From contig NZ_LN898230.1 in assembly GCF_001457835.1 (NCBI RefSeq), positions 79,600 to 143,599 on the forward strand: a stretch of DNA of 64,000 nucleotides, read 5' to 3'. Shown piece by piece: positions 9,038 through 17,756 of the stretch (positions within the stretch are counted from its first letter, which is position 1; every line of letters starts with the position of its first letter). The notes under the pieces were generated by a model. The model was not told the DNA's origin. It did no database searches and saw only the letters and a program-made list of their open reading frames with translations. The position numbers and the translations under genes were made by a program. The DNA comes from Fenollaria timonensis. Lineage in GTDB: Bacteria; Bacillota; Clostridia; Tissierellales; Peptoniphilaceae.

Positions 9038-11107
9038 ATGAAGGCTTACGATGCAAGCAAAATCAGAAACGTATCCCTTTTGGGACACAGTAGTAGTGGT
9101 AAAACTATGCTAGTTGAATCACTTTTATACGCAACAGGAGCTATCTCTAGGATGGGTAAGGTTGAAGACGGAAATACTGTTGGAGACTTTTCCAAAGAAG
9201 AGATACAAAGAAAGGTTTCTATCAATACAAAGGTTATTCCTGTAGAATATAATGATGTTAAATACAATTTCCTTGATACACCTGGTTACTTCGACTTCAT
9301 TGGTGAGATGTACGGTGCAAAGAGAGCGTCAGAAGGCTCTATACTAGTTATTGACGCGCAAGCAGGCGTTGAAGTAGGAACTGAAAAAGCGTGGAAGAAC
9401 TTAAATAAATATCATACACCAAGATTTATCTTCTTAAATAAGATGGATAAGGAAAATGTTAAATTCGACGAAGTTTTGGAAGATATAAAAACAAAACTTG
9501 GTGGCCATATAGTTCCACTAGTTATGCCTATTGGCGAAGCTGAAGGCTTTAAGGGCATGGTTGACTTAATTCAAGACAAGGCTTACAGCTATGAAGGTAG
9601 AAAGAGAACTGAAATTCCTGTTCCAGCTGAGTGGGATGGCTATATTGAAAAGCTTAGAGGCGAGTTAAACGAAGTCGTTGCTGAAACATCTGAAGAGCTT
9701 ATGGAAAAGTATTTTGCAGGTGAAGCCTTTACTGATGCTGAATTTAAAGAAGGTATAAAGCAAGCTGTTAGAAATGGTGAATTAACTATACTTATGGTAG
9801 GTAGTGTTGAAAAAGGCATAGGCATGGAACTACTTCTTCATAAGATTCAAAGATATTTCCCTGCTCCAAACGAAGTAGGCGCATACACTGGCACATGGGA
9901 AGATAAAGAAGAATTGAGAAAAGTTGATGAAAACGAACCATTCTCGGCAGTTGTTTTCAAGACTATAGTTGACCCATTCGTAGGAAAGTTATCATTATTC
10001 AAAGTTATATCTGGTAAGATTACTAAATCTACACCATTATACAATGCAAGTCAAGAAGTAGATGAAAAGCTTGGCGGATTATTCTACTTAAGAGGTAAGA
10101 CTCAAATCGATACTGATAGCATCATCGCAGGAGATATCGGTGCTACGAGTAAACTTGAACACGCTCGCACTGGCGATACGCTATGCGACAAGGCTCATCC
10201 TGTTATATTCGAGAGAATTAGGTATCCAAAGCCAACTCTATATATGTCGGTAAGACCTGTAAAGCAAGGCGAAGACGAAAAGATAGGCGTTGCGCTTAAC
10301 AAGATGACTGCGGAAGACCCAACATTTGAAGTAATTAGAAATCATGAGACTAAGGAACTTTTAATTGGTGGTCAAGGTAACATGCAATTAACAGTTATTA
10401 AAGATAAATTGAAAAACACATTTGGCGTTGAGATTGAACTTGACGATCCAAAGATTGCTTACAGAGAAACTATTAGACAAAAGGCTGAAGTTCAAGGTAA
10501 GCACAAAAAACAATCAGGCGGCGCTGGTCAATACGGTGACGTTTGGGTAAGATTTGAACCACATGATGGAGATGACTTTGTATTTGCTGAAGAAGTATTT
10601 GGTGGAGCAGTTCCAAAGAACTTCTTCCCAGCAGTTGAAAAAGGTCTTAGAGAATCGCTTGAACATGGCGTTTTAGCAGGATACCCAGTAGTACATGTTA
10701 AGGCAACATTATACGATGGATCATACCACGACGTTGACTCAAACGAAATGGCGTTCAAGATCGCTGCACAATTGGCATTTAAGAAGGGTATGCAAGAAGC
10801 AAAACCAATCCTTCTTGAACCTATAGTTAAGGCAGAAATAAAAGTACCAGAAAGCTACTTAGGCGACGTTATGGGCGATATGAACAAACGTAGAGGCAGA
10901 ATTTTAGGTATAGACTCACAAGATGACGGTACACAAGTAATCACAGCAGAAGTACCTCATTCAGAAATGTTTAGATACGCAATAGACCTAAGAGCGATGA
11001 CACAAGCAAGAGGCTCCTTCCAAATGGACTTTGTAAGATACGAAGAAGTACCACAAGACCAAGCAAATAAGATTATAGAAGCAGCCAACGCAGAAAAAAA
11101 TAAATAA
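9038..11107 (+). CDS. Elongation factor G-like GTPase (EF-G paralogue)
   Basis: This 689-residue translational GTPase has the full EF-G domain order: G domain, II, III, IV, V. The P-loop is GHSSSGKT (16-23) in place of the canonical (A/G)H(I/V)DAGKT. Switch I carries QRKVSINT instead of the RGITI motif. DTPGY (80-84) and NKMD (134-137) are intact. Domain IV keeps DGSYHDVDS, with the histidine that sits at the decoding site in EF-G. The altered P-loop and switch I are hallmarks of the EF-G-like paralogues found beside the true fusA in many Firmicutes and actinobacteria. Their role in translation, recycling or stress is not settled. It is not linked to rpsL/rpsG/tuf, which also argues against it being the housekeeping EF-G. 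It is monocistronic, with its own promoter. Confidence 0.85.
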   Translation: MKAYDASKIRNVSLLGHSSSGKTMLVESLLYATGAISRMGKVEDGNTVGDFSKEEIQRKVSINTKVIPVEYNDVKYNFLDTPGYFDFIGEMYGAKRASEGSILVIDAQAGVEVGTEKAWKNLNKYHTPRFIFLNKMDKENVKFDEVLEDIKTKLGGHIVPLVMPIGEAEGFKGMVDLIQDKAYSYEGRKRTEIPVPAEWDGYIEKLRGELNEVVAETSEELMEKYFAGEAFTDAEFKEGIKQAVRNGELTILMVGSVEKGIGMELLLHKIQRYFPAPNEVGAYTGTWEDKEELRKVDENEPFSAVVFKTIVDPFVGKLSLFKVISGKITKSTPLYNASQEVDEKLGGLFYLRGKTQIDTDSIIAGDIGATSKLEHARTGDTLCDKAHPVIFERIRYPKPTLYMSVRPVKQGEDEKIGVALNKMTAEDPTFEVIRNHETKELLIGGQGNMQLTVIKDKLKNTFGVEIELDDPKIAYRETIRQKAEVQGKHKKQSGGAGQYGDVWVRFEPHDGDDFVFAEEVFGGAVPKNFFPAVEKGLRESLEHGVLAGYPVVHVKATLYDGSYHDVDSNEMAFKIAAQLAFKKGMQEAKPILLEPIVKAEIKVPESYLGDVMGDMNKRRGRILGIDSQDDGTQVITAEVPHSEMFRYAIDLRAMTQARGSFQMDFVRYEEVPQDQANKIIEAANAEKNK

Positions 11108-11110
11108 ATA

Positions 11111-11166
11111 AAATATTTTTCAAGCACGGAGTGCCAAGGTTCACGTCCGTAAGGACGGGGTTCTTC
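11111..11166 (+). repeat. Hairpin repeat unit A
   Basis: This unit holds stem 1 (GCAC-gga-GTGC), the linker CAAGGTTC, stem 2 (GTCC-gtaa-GGAC) and the tail GGGGTTCTT. It is the short form of a repeat family seen five times in this window. The 29-bp stretch at 11113-11141 recurs with one mismatch at 11384-11412. Confidence 0.75.
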
Positions 11167-11173
11167 TATTTTA

Positions 11174-11336
11174 CATCGCTGAAAGCGATGGCAAGGTTCA
11201 CGGGACCCACCCGAAGCTAAAAAAAGCATACACAAATAATATATTTTTCATATTTATTCTCTTAAGGAGGACGTACTGATTAAGGTACGTCTTTCTTATT
11301 GTGTATGCTTTAGCTTCGTTGGTGGGTGTGGTTCTT
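11174..11336 (+). repeat. Hairpin repeat unit B with a 27-bp inserted stem
   Basis: This unit holds stem 1 (ATCGCT-gaa-AGCGAT), the linker GCAAGGTTC (11191-11199), a long composite stem and the tail GGTTCTT. In the long stem, ACCCACC pairs with GGTGGGT, CGAAGCTAAA with TTTAGCTTCG, and GCATACACAA (11226-11235) with TTGTGTATGC (11299-11308). Only a 4-nt and a 2-nt bulge interrupt it. The 63-nt apical loop contains a further hairpin, GACGTAC/GTACGTC (11270-11291). No open reading frame fits it. The architecture resembles an untranslated structured RNA or a palindromic mobile repeat. Confidence 0.7.
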
Positions 11337-11348
11337 TTTCTCTTAGAG

Positions 11349-11380
11349 AAACACACAGGTTTTACTTGTGTGTTTTTCTT
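11349..11380 (+). terminator. Terminator following repeat unit B
   Basis: AAACACACA pairs with TGTGTGTTT and is followed by TTCTTT. It is preceded by the motif CTCTTAGAGAAACACA, which recurs before the next terminator at 11546. Confidence 0.75.
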
Positions 11381-11383
11381 TAT

Positions 11384-11415
11384 ATATTTTTCAAGCACGA
11401 AGTGCCAAGGTTTAT
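11384..11415 (+). repeat. Hairpin repeat unit C (truncated)
   Basis: GCAC-gaa-GTGC plus CAAGGTT repeats the first half of unit A, differing from it by a single base in the 3-nt loop. The second stem is absent and the sequence turns AT-rich. Confidence 0.65.
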
Positions 11416-11461
11416 TTAATTTGTGATAAGTTAAAAAAAGTATATAAGGTTTTCATATTTT

Positions 11462-11535
11462 AAATTGCCGAAGGCAATTGCAAGGTTCCGGGGCACCCAT
11501 CCAACGCGAAGCGTTGAGATAGGGTCGGGTTCTTA
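11462..11535 (+). repeat. Hairpin repeat unit D
   Basis: AAATTGCC-gaa-GGCAATT, the linker GCAAGGTTC (11480-11488), and a compound stem in which ACCC-ATC pairs with GAT-a-GGGT around the inner hairpin AACGC-gaa-GCGTT. The tail is CGGGTTCTT. Stem sequences differ from units A and B while pairing and linker are preserved, the pattern expected of a conserved RNA structure. Confidence 0.7.
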
Positions 11536-11545
11536 TTCTCTTAGA

Positions 11546-11585
11546 GAAACACATGGGTTAATTCTCATGTGTTTTTCTTTTTTTT
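11546..11585 (+). terminator. Terminator following repeat unit D
   Basis: AAACACATG pairs with CATGTGTTT and is followed by TTCTTTTTTTT. Like the terminator after unit B it is introduced by CTCTTAGAGAAACACA. Confidence 0.8.
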
Positions 11586-11649
11586 ATACAAGTCCATTCA
11601 CAATTCTAATAGAAATTTATACAAAATAGTTACACTTAATGTTTATCCA

Positions 11650-11695
11650 TTGTCAATCTTGGGTATTTATGTTATAATAGTCAAAGAAGGTCAAA
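11650..11695 (+). promoter_or_regulatory. ctsR operon promoter with CtsR operator
   Basis: TTGTCA (11650-11655), 17 bp and TATAAT (11673-11678) are followed at once by AGTCAAAGAAGGTCAAA (11679-11695). This matches the CtsR heptad direct repeat (GGTCAAA-NAN-GGTCAAA) with one deviation. The operator covers the transcription start, so CtsR should repress its own operon and release it on heat or protein stress. Confidence 0.9.
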
Positions 11696-11704
11696 GGTGA
11701 GAAT

Positions 11705-12163
11705 ATGTTAAGCGATGAAATACAATATTTTTTAAACAATTTAATTGAAGAAGAAGGCGGCAGCATACTTATCAAAAGAAGCGACATTGCCGTTAGATTC
11801 AACTGTTCGCCAAGTCAAATCAACTATGTCTTGACGACAAGGTTTGCGCCTCACTTTGGTTACTACATTCAGTCGAGAAGGGGCGAGGGCGGCTATATCA
11901 AGATCGAGAAGCTTGATCTTTTAGAGGATGAAGACGCATACAAAGAGATACTCATGGACGCCATTGGCGATAGCATCACCATAAAAGAAGCTCACGACAT
12001 CATCAGAAAGCTTTGTGATGACGAGATCATTACAAGGGATGAGAAGGAGATAATACTTGCTTCGATTGACGATAGGGCTCTTGCCATTGACATAGACAAG
12101 AGAAATGCACTTAGAAGTGATATATTAAAGAACATCCTATTGGTTTTACTGAAAAGGGGGTAG
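11705..12163 (+). CDS. ctsR: CtsR, class III stress gene repressor
   Basis: This 152-residue repressor of clp genes has an N-terminal winged helix-turn-helix (about 1-70) containing RSDIAVRFNCSPSQINYVL. A glycine-rich wing follows (RRGEGGYIKI), which is the tetraglycine-loop thermosensor region in the family. The C-terminal helical dimerisation domain runs from about 80 to 152. It is the first gene of the operon ctsR-mcsA-mcsB-clpC-radA, directly behind its own operator, 4 bp before mcsA. In the family, heat and McsA/McsB relieve repression. Here McsB appears catalytically dead, so heat sensing by the glycine loop may dominate. Confidence 0.95.
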   Translation: MLSDEIQYFLNNLIEEEGGSILIKRSDIAVRFNCSPSQINYVLTTRFAPHFGYYIQSRRGEGGYIKIEKLDLLEDEDAYKEILMDAIGDSITIKEAHDIIRKLCDDEIITRDEKEIILASIDDRALAIDIDKRNALRSDILKNILLVLLKRG

Positions 12164-12167
12164 TAAA

Positions 12168-12731
12168 ATGTTATGCGATGAATGCAACAAGAATGAAGCG
12201 ATGATTAATTTAAAGCTGATATTGGACGGCGAAATTATTGAAAAACACTTATGCACTGAATGTGCGCTAAAGGACTTTAACGAAATGAATCAAGGAGAAT
12301 ATGGAGAATATACGGATATGAATATAAATGAAAGCGATATAAGGAGCCTTTTTGAGGGCTTGCAAAAGCTATTTGGCTCGTTCGAAACTTATGAGTTCGA
12401 GGAAAAGGAGTGCCCTAACTGCCACATGAAGTTCAGTGATTTCAACAAGAACAGAACGCTTGGCTGCGAGGAGTGCTACAAGACTTTTGCCTACGAGATC
12501 AGACCGATTTTGAACTCTCTAAGAGGAGAAAAAACTTATGAGGGCCTACTACCAAAGAGGTATATGGACGCAAATCCTATGCACATGGAGATCATATCTC
12601 TTAAGAAGGAGCTAGAAGCCGCAATACAAGACGAAAACTACGAGAGAGCTGCTGAGCTTAGGGACGAGATCAAGGCGAAGTCCACGAAGGAGAAGGTGGA
12701 AGATGGCGAAATCAATGACAATTTACAATAA
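12168..12731 (+). CDS. mcsA: McsA, zinc-binding activator with UVR motif
   Basis: This 187-residue partner of McsB and ClpC carries treble-clef/zinc-ribbon Cys pairs at CDEC and CTEC (N-terminal) and at CPNC and CEEC (around residues 82-104). A C-terminal UVR motif (SLKKELEAAIQDENYERAAE, about 144-163) is of the type that contacts the ClpC middle domain. In Bacillus McsA stimulates the McsB arginine kinase and binds zinc and other metals. It overlaps the next gene by 29 bp, so McsA and McsB are translationally coupled. All zinc ligands are present although the partner kinase has lost its catalytic residues. Confidence 0.92.
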   Translation: MLCDECNKNEAMINLKLILDGEIIEKHLCTECALKDFNEMNQGEYGEYTDMNINESDIRSLFEGLQKLFGSFETYEFEEKECPNCHMKFSDFNKNRTLGCEECYKTFAYEIRPILNSLRGEKTYEGLLPKRYMDANPMHMEIISLKKELEAAIQDENYERAAELRDEIKAKSTKEKVEDGEINDNLQ

Positions 12732-13743
12732 ATATATACTAAACACGATTGTTTCTTTAAAGAGGAACATCAAGGGCTACAAGTACCCTGACATGCTGAT
12801 GTGGTCTAAGCTTAACGAGATTTTGAATATGGTTTTGGAAGCTTTAAAAAACACTAGCTACAGTTTTATGCTTTATGAAGTATCAAATATGGATAAGGAA
12901 AAGTTTGAGTACTTTTTAGCTAAGGGTTTTATGGATGAGTCAGTGAAAGAGAATATCACAAGAACGAAGCTTTTGCTTGATGAGGACAAGTCCATCGCCA
13001 TAGTTATAAATAACAATGACCATATTGAGATCAGAGTTCTGGGAACGGCAAGCGCTGACGAGCTAGTTGACATCGCCATAGACGTGGAGCGTGAGCTTGA
13101 TAAGTCAATCGAGTTCCAATTTGACGAAAACTACGGTTATCTTACGAGCGACCCCGTTAACATTGGCAATGGCATAAGCATAGCCAAAATCGTTCATCTT
13201 TATAGAAGGGACGAGTTTAACAAGGATGAGCTAAAAAGCGATGATATGTCTAAGATTAGGCTTACACCGCTTGTGGGGCCAAATGGCTCTAAGATAGAGG
13301 ACATCTACATCTTGGACGCTAATGTAAACAAGTTTACTAATATCGAGTCGTTTAAAAAGCTTTCCATGCTGACTGACCAAAATGTAATTGTTTACGAGAA
13401 TGAAAATAGACGCAGGTACCTTGAGCAAAATTATATCTTGATGAAGGATAGAATTATGAAGGCTTTGGAGATGATTAAGGTGGCGAGCCTTATCAGCTAC
13501 GACGAGGCACTTATCTACCTATCGAACCTGATGTTCGCAAGGAGCATGGACTTACTTGAGCCAGCTGATGTAAGCATCGACGCGGCTCTTTACCAAATGA
13601 TAACGCCTGAAGCTATCGAGTATACTTACTTTATTAGCAATAAGTCAGAAATTGACCAAAAGAGAGCGACTATACTTAGGGAAAAGCTAGGCAAGGTAAA
13701 ATTTATTGACAAGGATATTAAGGAAGAAGAAAATAATTTATAG
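12703..13743 (+). CDS. mcsB: McsB-like protein arginine kinase homologue, predicted pseudokinase
   Basis: Position in the operon, length (346 aa) and phosphagen-kinase landmarks identify McsB. The landmarks are GYLTSDPVNIGNG matching family GYLTSCPTNVGTG, NDHIEIR matching EDHIRIQ, and a C-terminal REKL segment. The catalytic positions are altered. The family phosphate-binding motif SSRIRLARN aligns with NTIVSLKRN, losing two Arg. NEEDH is NNNDH, losing both acidic residues. The reactive Cys of the SCPTNVGTGLR motif is Asp, and the following Arg is Ile. The RGxxGE nucleotide-loop motif is gone. The phosphoarginine-pocket motif RDxxRA is IDQKRA. The start at 12703 follows AAGGAGAAGG and overlaps mcsA. 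The frame is intact over 346 codons, so this is a retained protein and not a decaying gene. I infer a non-catalytic adaptor or scaffold role with McsA and ClpC. Confidence 0.85.
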   Translation: MAKSMTIYNKYILNTIVSLKRNIKGYKYPDMLMWSKLNEILNMVLEALKNTSYSFMLYEVSNMDKEKFEYFLAKGFMDESVKENITRTKLLLDEDKSIAIVINNNDHIEIRVLGTASADELVDIAIDVERELDKSIEFQFDENYGYLTSDPVNIGNGISIAKIVHLYRRDEFNKDELKSDDMSKIRLTPLVGPNGSKIEDIYILDANVNKFTNIESFKKLSMLTDQNVIVYENENRRRYLEQNYILMKDRIMKALEMIKVASLISYDEALIYLSNLMFARSMDLLEPADVSIDAALYQMITPEAIEYTYFISNKSEIDQKRATILREKLGKVKFIDKDIKEEENNL

Positions 13744-13769
13744 ATTTATATATAAGAAAGGAGATAAAT

Positions 13770-16244
13770 ATGGCAGTTTTTGGAAGATTTACTAGAAATG
13801 CAAGATTCTCATTTCAAATAGCCGAAGAAGAAGCTAGAAGGATGTTTAAAAGCGAAGTTGATCCTTCTCACGTTTTGATTGGCATTTTAAGCGCAAACAC
13901 GACTAAGGCGTCTGAAATTTTGAGGCAAAACGGCCTCGAAATGGAAGCTCTTAGAGAAATGGTGGAAAAACTATCTGTGCTTGACGTGAAAAAGCCAGAG
14001 GATATATATTATTCAGCAAGTTTGAAATATGTGATAGAGGAGTCCATCAAGATGGCGAACCAAGCAGGAGCTCCAATTGTAACGACTGAACACATACTTT
14101 ATTCAATAGTGAAGATGAACGAAGCGCCTGTTTCCATTATCTTGGAGAGATTTGGTGTAGATAGAGAGAGGGTTCTTTCGGCTCTTTCAGGCTACCTAAA
14201 TAGCCTAAGAAGCTTTAATCAAGGCGGCTTCCAAGACGAGGACGGCTTTGATGAAGATGCCGCTGATGATGGCGAAGCGCTTCAAAAATACACCTTGGAC
14301 TTAAATGAGCTTGCTATAAAGGATAAGATAGATCCTGTAATTGGCAGAGCGTCTGAAATTGAGAGACTTATACAAATACTAATGAGAAGGACGAAGAACA
14401 ATCCTGTTCTAATCGGTGAACCAGGTGTCGGCAAGACAGCCATCGCCGAAGGTCTAGCTCAAAGAATTGTTTCAGGAAACGTTCCCGAGATTATCAGAGA
14501 TAAGAAGATATTCTCCCTTGACTTAACTAGCCTAATCGCTGGATCAAAGTACAGGGGCGAGTTTGAGAGCAGAATCAAGAATTTACTTGAAGAGCTTAGA
14601 GAAAGAGACGACGTAATTCTATTTATAGATGAAATTCATACTATAGTAGGAGCGGGCTCGTCAGAAGGTTCGCTTGATGCGTCAAACATACTAAAACCAT
14701 ACCTTACAAGAGGCGAGATACAAATCATTGGCGCGACTACTGTTGATGAATACAGAAAATATGTTGAAAAGGACGCGGCTCTTGAAAGAAGGCTTCAAAC
14801 CATCATGGTGGAAGAGCCTAGTGAAGAAGATGCTATAAAGATTATAGAAGGTCTTAAAGATAAATACGAAGCGCATCACAGGGTATTAATCTCGCACGAA
14901 GCCATCGAGGCGGCTGTGACATTATCAAAGAGATATATATCAGATAGATATTTGCCAGACAAGGCCATAGACCTAATTGACGAGGCGCAATCACTTGTTA
15001 GAATGAAAAATTATGTTAGGCCACTATCACTTAAGGAGATAGAGGACGAGCTAAAAGAGATTGCATCTGAAAAGATTCAGGCGATACAGGCACAAGACTT
15101 TGAAAAGGCAGCTCAGCTAAGGGACAAGGAGCGCGAGCTTAAGGACAAGATGGACCTAGACAGAATTGAGTGGAAGCAAAAGTCAGAGCTAAACAGCATG
15201 AAGATAGGCTTTGATGATATCGCAAGAGTTGTCTCGAAATGGACTGGCATCCCTGTTGAAAAGCTTAGCGAAGAGGAAAAGGAAAAGCTACTAAACTTAG
15301 ATAAGAAGCTAAAATCAAGAGTCATAGGTCAAGACGAGGCAATAGATGTGCTTAGCCACTCGATAAAGAGGGCGAGGGTCGGCTTAAAGGACAAGAACAA
15401 GCCGATAGGCAGTTTTATCTTTGTTGGACCAACTGGTGTCGGCAAAACTTATCTTGCCAAAGCGCTTGCAGAGAGCCTATTTAACGACGAAAACGCTATG
15501 ATACGTATAGACATGAGTGAGTACATGGAAAAGTACAGCGTATCTAAACTTATAGGTTCGCCACCAGGCTACGTTGGCTACGATGAAGGCGGACAGCTAA
15601 CTGAAGCGATTAGAAAGAAGCCATTTTCAGTAGTTTTATTCGACGAGATTGAAAAAGCACATCCAGATGTGTTTAATGCACTACTACAGCTTCTTGACGA
15701 TGGCAGATTAACTGACTCAAAGGGCAGGACTGTAGACTTCAAAAACGCTGTCATCATCATGACTAGTAATGTCGGTGCAAGTAGATTCAAAAAGCAAAAT
15801 ACTTATGGTTTTGGCGATACATCAAGCGAAGAAAGAAGCGAAAAGAAGAAAATTTCCGAGATTGCTAACGAAGAGCTTAAGAAGACATTTAGACCAGAGT
15901 TTTTAAACAGGGTCGACGACATCGTTGTATTTAATCAACTAAAAGAAAATGATATAGAAAAAATCGTTCACTTGATGGCGGAAGACCTTAAGGCAAAACT
16001 TAAGGAGATGGGCCTAAATATCGAGATTGACAAGTCTGTTGAAGACGAGATTGCTAAGAAGGGCTTTGACCTTGAATATGGGGCAAGACCTTTAGAGAGA
16101 ACATTTAAGAAGATGATAGAGGATAGATTATCTGAAGAAATTTTGAAAAATAATGTTTCTAAGGATAAGAGCATCACTATCTATTACAATGGTAAGGAAT
16201 TGGAATTTAAAAATGGCAAAGAAGAAGAGCTTGTACAAGTGTAG
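13770..16244 (+). CDS. clpC: ClpC, AAA+ unfoldase of the ClpCP protease
   Basis: This 824-residue Hsp100 ATPase unfolds substrates for ClpP. It has an N-terminal double Clp_N repeat (about 1-145) and a first AAA+ module with Walker A GEPGVGKT (near residue 215) and Walker B FIDEIH. A middle domain with a UVR-type motif follows (about 430-460: [20 protein letters not shown]). The second AAA+ module has GPTGVGKT (near 552) and [12 protein letters not shown]. The C-terminal D2-small domain has GARPLERTF. The start follows GAAAGGAG. It lies 26 bp after mcsB and is under CtsR control. The middle domain is where McsA/McsB-type adaptors dock in Bacillus. Confidence 0.96.
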   Translation: MAVFGRFTRNARFSFQIAEEEARRMFKSEVDPSHVLIGILSANTTKASEILRQNGLEMEALREMVEKLSVLDVKKPEDIYYSASLKYVIEESIKMANQAGAPIVTTEHILYSIVKMNEAPVSIILERFGVDRERVLSALSGYLNSLRSFNQGGFQDEDGFDEDAADDGEALQKYTLDLNELAIKDKIDPVIGRASEIERLIQILMRRTKNNPVLIGEPGVGKTAIAEGLAQRIVSGNVPEIIRDKKIFSLDLTSLIAGSKYRGEFESRIKNLLEELRERDDVILFIDEIHTIVGAGSSEGSLDASNILKPYLTRGEIQIIGATTVDEYRKYVEKDAALERRLQTIMVEEPSEEDAIKIIEGLKDKYEAHHRVLISHEAIEAAVTLSKRYISDRYLPDKAIDLIDEAQSLVRMKNYVRPLSLKEIEDELKEIASEKIQAIQAQDFEKAAQLRDKERELKDKMDLDRIEWKQKSELNSMKIGFDDIARVVSKWTGIPVEKLSEEEKEKLLNLDKKLKSRVIGQDEAIDVLSHSIKRARVGLKDKNKPIGSFIFVGPTGVGKTYLAKALAESLFNDENAMIRIDMSEYMEKYSVSKLIGSPPGYVGYDEGGQLTEAIRKKPFSVVLFDEIEKAHPDVFNALLQLLDDGRLTDSKGRTVDFKNAVIIMTSNVGASRFKKQNTYGFGDTSSEERSEKKKISEIANEELKKTFRPEFLNRVDDIVVFNQLKENDIEKIVHLMAEDLKAKLKEMGLNIEIDKSVEDEIAKKGFDLEYGARPLERTFKKMIEDRLSEEILKNNVSKDKSITIYYNGKELEFKNGKEEELVQV

Positions 16245-17574
16245 CGAGTGCGGCTACGAATCCAGCGGCTACTTAGGCAAGTGCCCCGAGTGTGGTTCTT
16301 GGGGCAGCCTTAAGGAAGTTTTGGAGGATACAAAAAAAGCAGTAAAAAAAGAAAAAATCGTAAGAAGCAAGGCAATGCAGCTAAAGACTGTCACTTCGTC
16401 AAACTCGGATAGGCTTAAGACGAGCTTCGAAGAGTTTAACAGAGTTATGGGCGAGGGCATAGTTAAGGACTCGGTTACAATACTTACAGCTAAGCCGGGC
16501 GCCGGCAAAAGTACACTTCTTTTGCAAATAGCGAACGACGCGTGCAAAAAAGGCCTTAAGGTCTTATACGCTTCAGGCGAAGAGTCCGAGAGCCAAATCA
16601 AGCAAAGGGCAGATAGGATACTTGATACTATCGAGGATGATCTATACATCATAAGCGATATGAGCCTTGACAATATTAAGGAAGAAGTCCTTAGGGTCGA
16701 CGCGGACATGGTAGTCGTTGACTCGATACAAACTGTTGAGCTTGATGAGTACAAGCCATCAAGACCTGCCTCACCAACACAAACAGTTGAGTGTGCTTAT
16801 GAATTAGTTAATCTTGCAAAAAATATACAAAGGCCTCGTATAGTTTTTATCGTGGGTCAAATGACTAAAGATGATGAATTAAGAGGCGTTAGAACACTAG
16901 AGCACCTTGTAGATACCGTTCTAGTTATGGATACTTATCAAAACGATTCCTTAAGAACCATTGTCGCGAGCAAAAATCGTTATGGAGCTACAGGCGAGAT
17001 GGGCTTTATGAATATGCAAGAGAGGGGCCTTGTATCGATCGACAATCCGAGCGAGTACTTTGTTTCGTCAAGGAAGGAAAACAATTTCCCTGGCAGTGCC
17101 ATAACTGTAAATATGGAAGGGACTAGACCAGTTATACTTGAGGTCGAAGCCCTTGTAACGAAGTCATATACACCATATCCATCGCGTATAAGCGAGAATA
17201 TGTCAAGAGAAAAACTAAATACACTACTTTCAATCATGGAAAAGAGATTAAACGTTGATATGTTTGATAAAAACGTCGTAATCAAGTCCATGGGAGGACT
17301 CAAGCTTAAGGAAGACGCATCGAATCTTGCTTTAATCGCGGCAATATATTCACAGCTAGTGAATAAGGTCTTAAGCTCAGACACAGTCTATATTGCTGAC
17401 ATATCCTTAACGGGCGAACTTAAAAAAGTGCCTCAGCTTGAGAGAAGACTTAAAGAAGCCGAACGCATGGGCTATAAAAAAGCAATAATTAGTAGCGAAG
17501 CAAAACTATCGACAAAGTTCACAAAATTAGAGCTAATTAAATGCTCTTCCTTAATAGATGCACTTAAAGAATAA
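16213..17574 (+). CDS. radA: RadA/Sms DNA repair ATPase
   Basis: This branch-migration helicase acts in recombinational repair. The start at 16213 ([10 protein letters not shown]) follows AAGGAATTGG and overlaps clpC by 32 bp. An in-frame ATG at 16153 would add 20 residues with no family match. A C4 zinc finger (Cys10, 13, 24, 27) precedes a RecA-like core with Walker A AKPGAGKS (about 93-100). The RadA signature KNRFG appears as KNRYG (about 254). The C-terminal Lon-protease-like domain runs from about 285 to 453. radA last in the ctsR-clpC operon is the usual Firmicute arrangement. The stop codon lies inside a hairpin repeat of the family seen at 11111-11535. Confidence 0.95.
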   Translation: MAKKKSLYKCSECGYESSGYLGKCPECGSWGSLKEVLEDTKKAVKKEKIVRSKAMQLKTVTSSNSDRLKTSFEEFNRVMGEGIVKDSVTILTAKPGAGKSTLLLQIANDACKKGLKVLYASGEESESQIKQRADRILDTIEDDLYIISDMSLDNIKEEVLRVDADMVVVDSIQTVELDEYKPSRPASPTQTVECAYELVNLAKNIQRPRIVFIVGQMTKDDELRGVRTLEHLVDTVLVMDTYQNDSLRTIVASKNRYGATGEMGFMNMQERGLVSIDNPSEYFVSSRKENNFPGSAITVNMEGTRPVILEVEALVTKSYTPYPSRISENMSREKLNTLLSIMEKRLNVDMFDKNVVIKSMGGLKLKEDASNLALIAAIYSQLVNKVLSSDTVYIADISLTGELKKVPQLERRLKEAERMGYKKAIISSEAKLSTKFTKLELIKCSSLIDALKE

Positions 17575-17624
17575 GAACCCCGTCCTTGCGGACGTGAACC
17601 TTGCAATTGCCTTCGGCAATTTAA
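17571..17624 (-). repeat. Hairpin repeat unit E (inverted)
   Basis: Read on the minus strand it is AAATTGCC-gaa-GGCAATT, GCAAGGTTC, GTCC-gcaa-GGAC and GGGGTTCTT. The first stem matches unit D and the second matches unit A. It overlaps the radA stop codon, so transcription of radA traverses it in antisense. With AAGAAAAAAAATC after it, it may also act as a weak terminator. Confidence 0.75.
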
Positions 17625-17645
17625 GAAAAAAAATCTATAAAAGGC

Positions 17646-17708
17646 TTGACAAAGATTATATAATATGATATCATAAAACTTTACTTTTTAGCCGAACTGT
17701 GATACAAT
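17646..17708 (+). promoter_or_regulatory. Two tandem promoters upstream of the CarD-like gene
   Basis: P1 is TTGACA (17646-17651), 17 bp, TATCAT (17669-17674). P2 is TTTACT (17680-17685), 17 bp, TACAAT (17703-17708). Both point to the CarD-like gene starting at 17757. Confidence 0.65.
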
Positions 17709-17756
17709 ATACTATAAGTATGAGATTATCATCTAAGGAAAAGGGAGGCGAGAAGT

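Noticed and set aside
11111-11535. tRNA genes suggested by GGTTC next to paired stems
   Set aside because: There is no cloverleaf, acceptor stem or anticodon arm; GGTTC is only a linker between simple hairpins.
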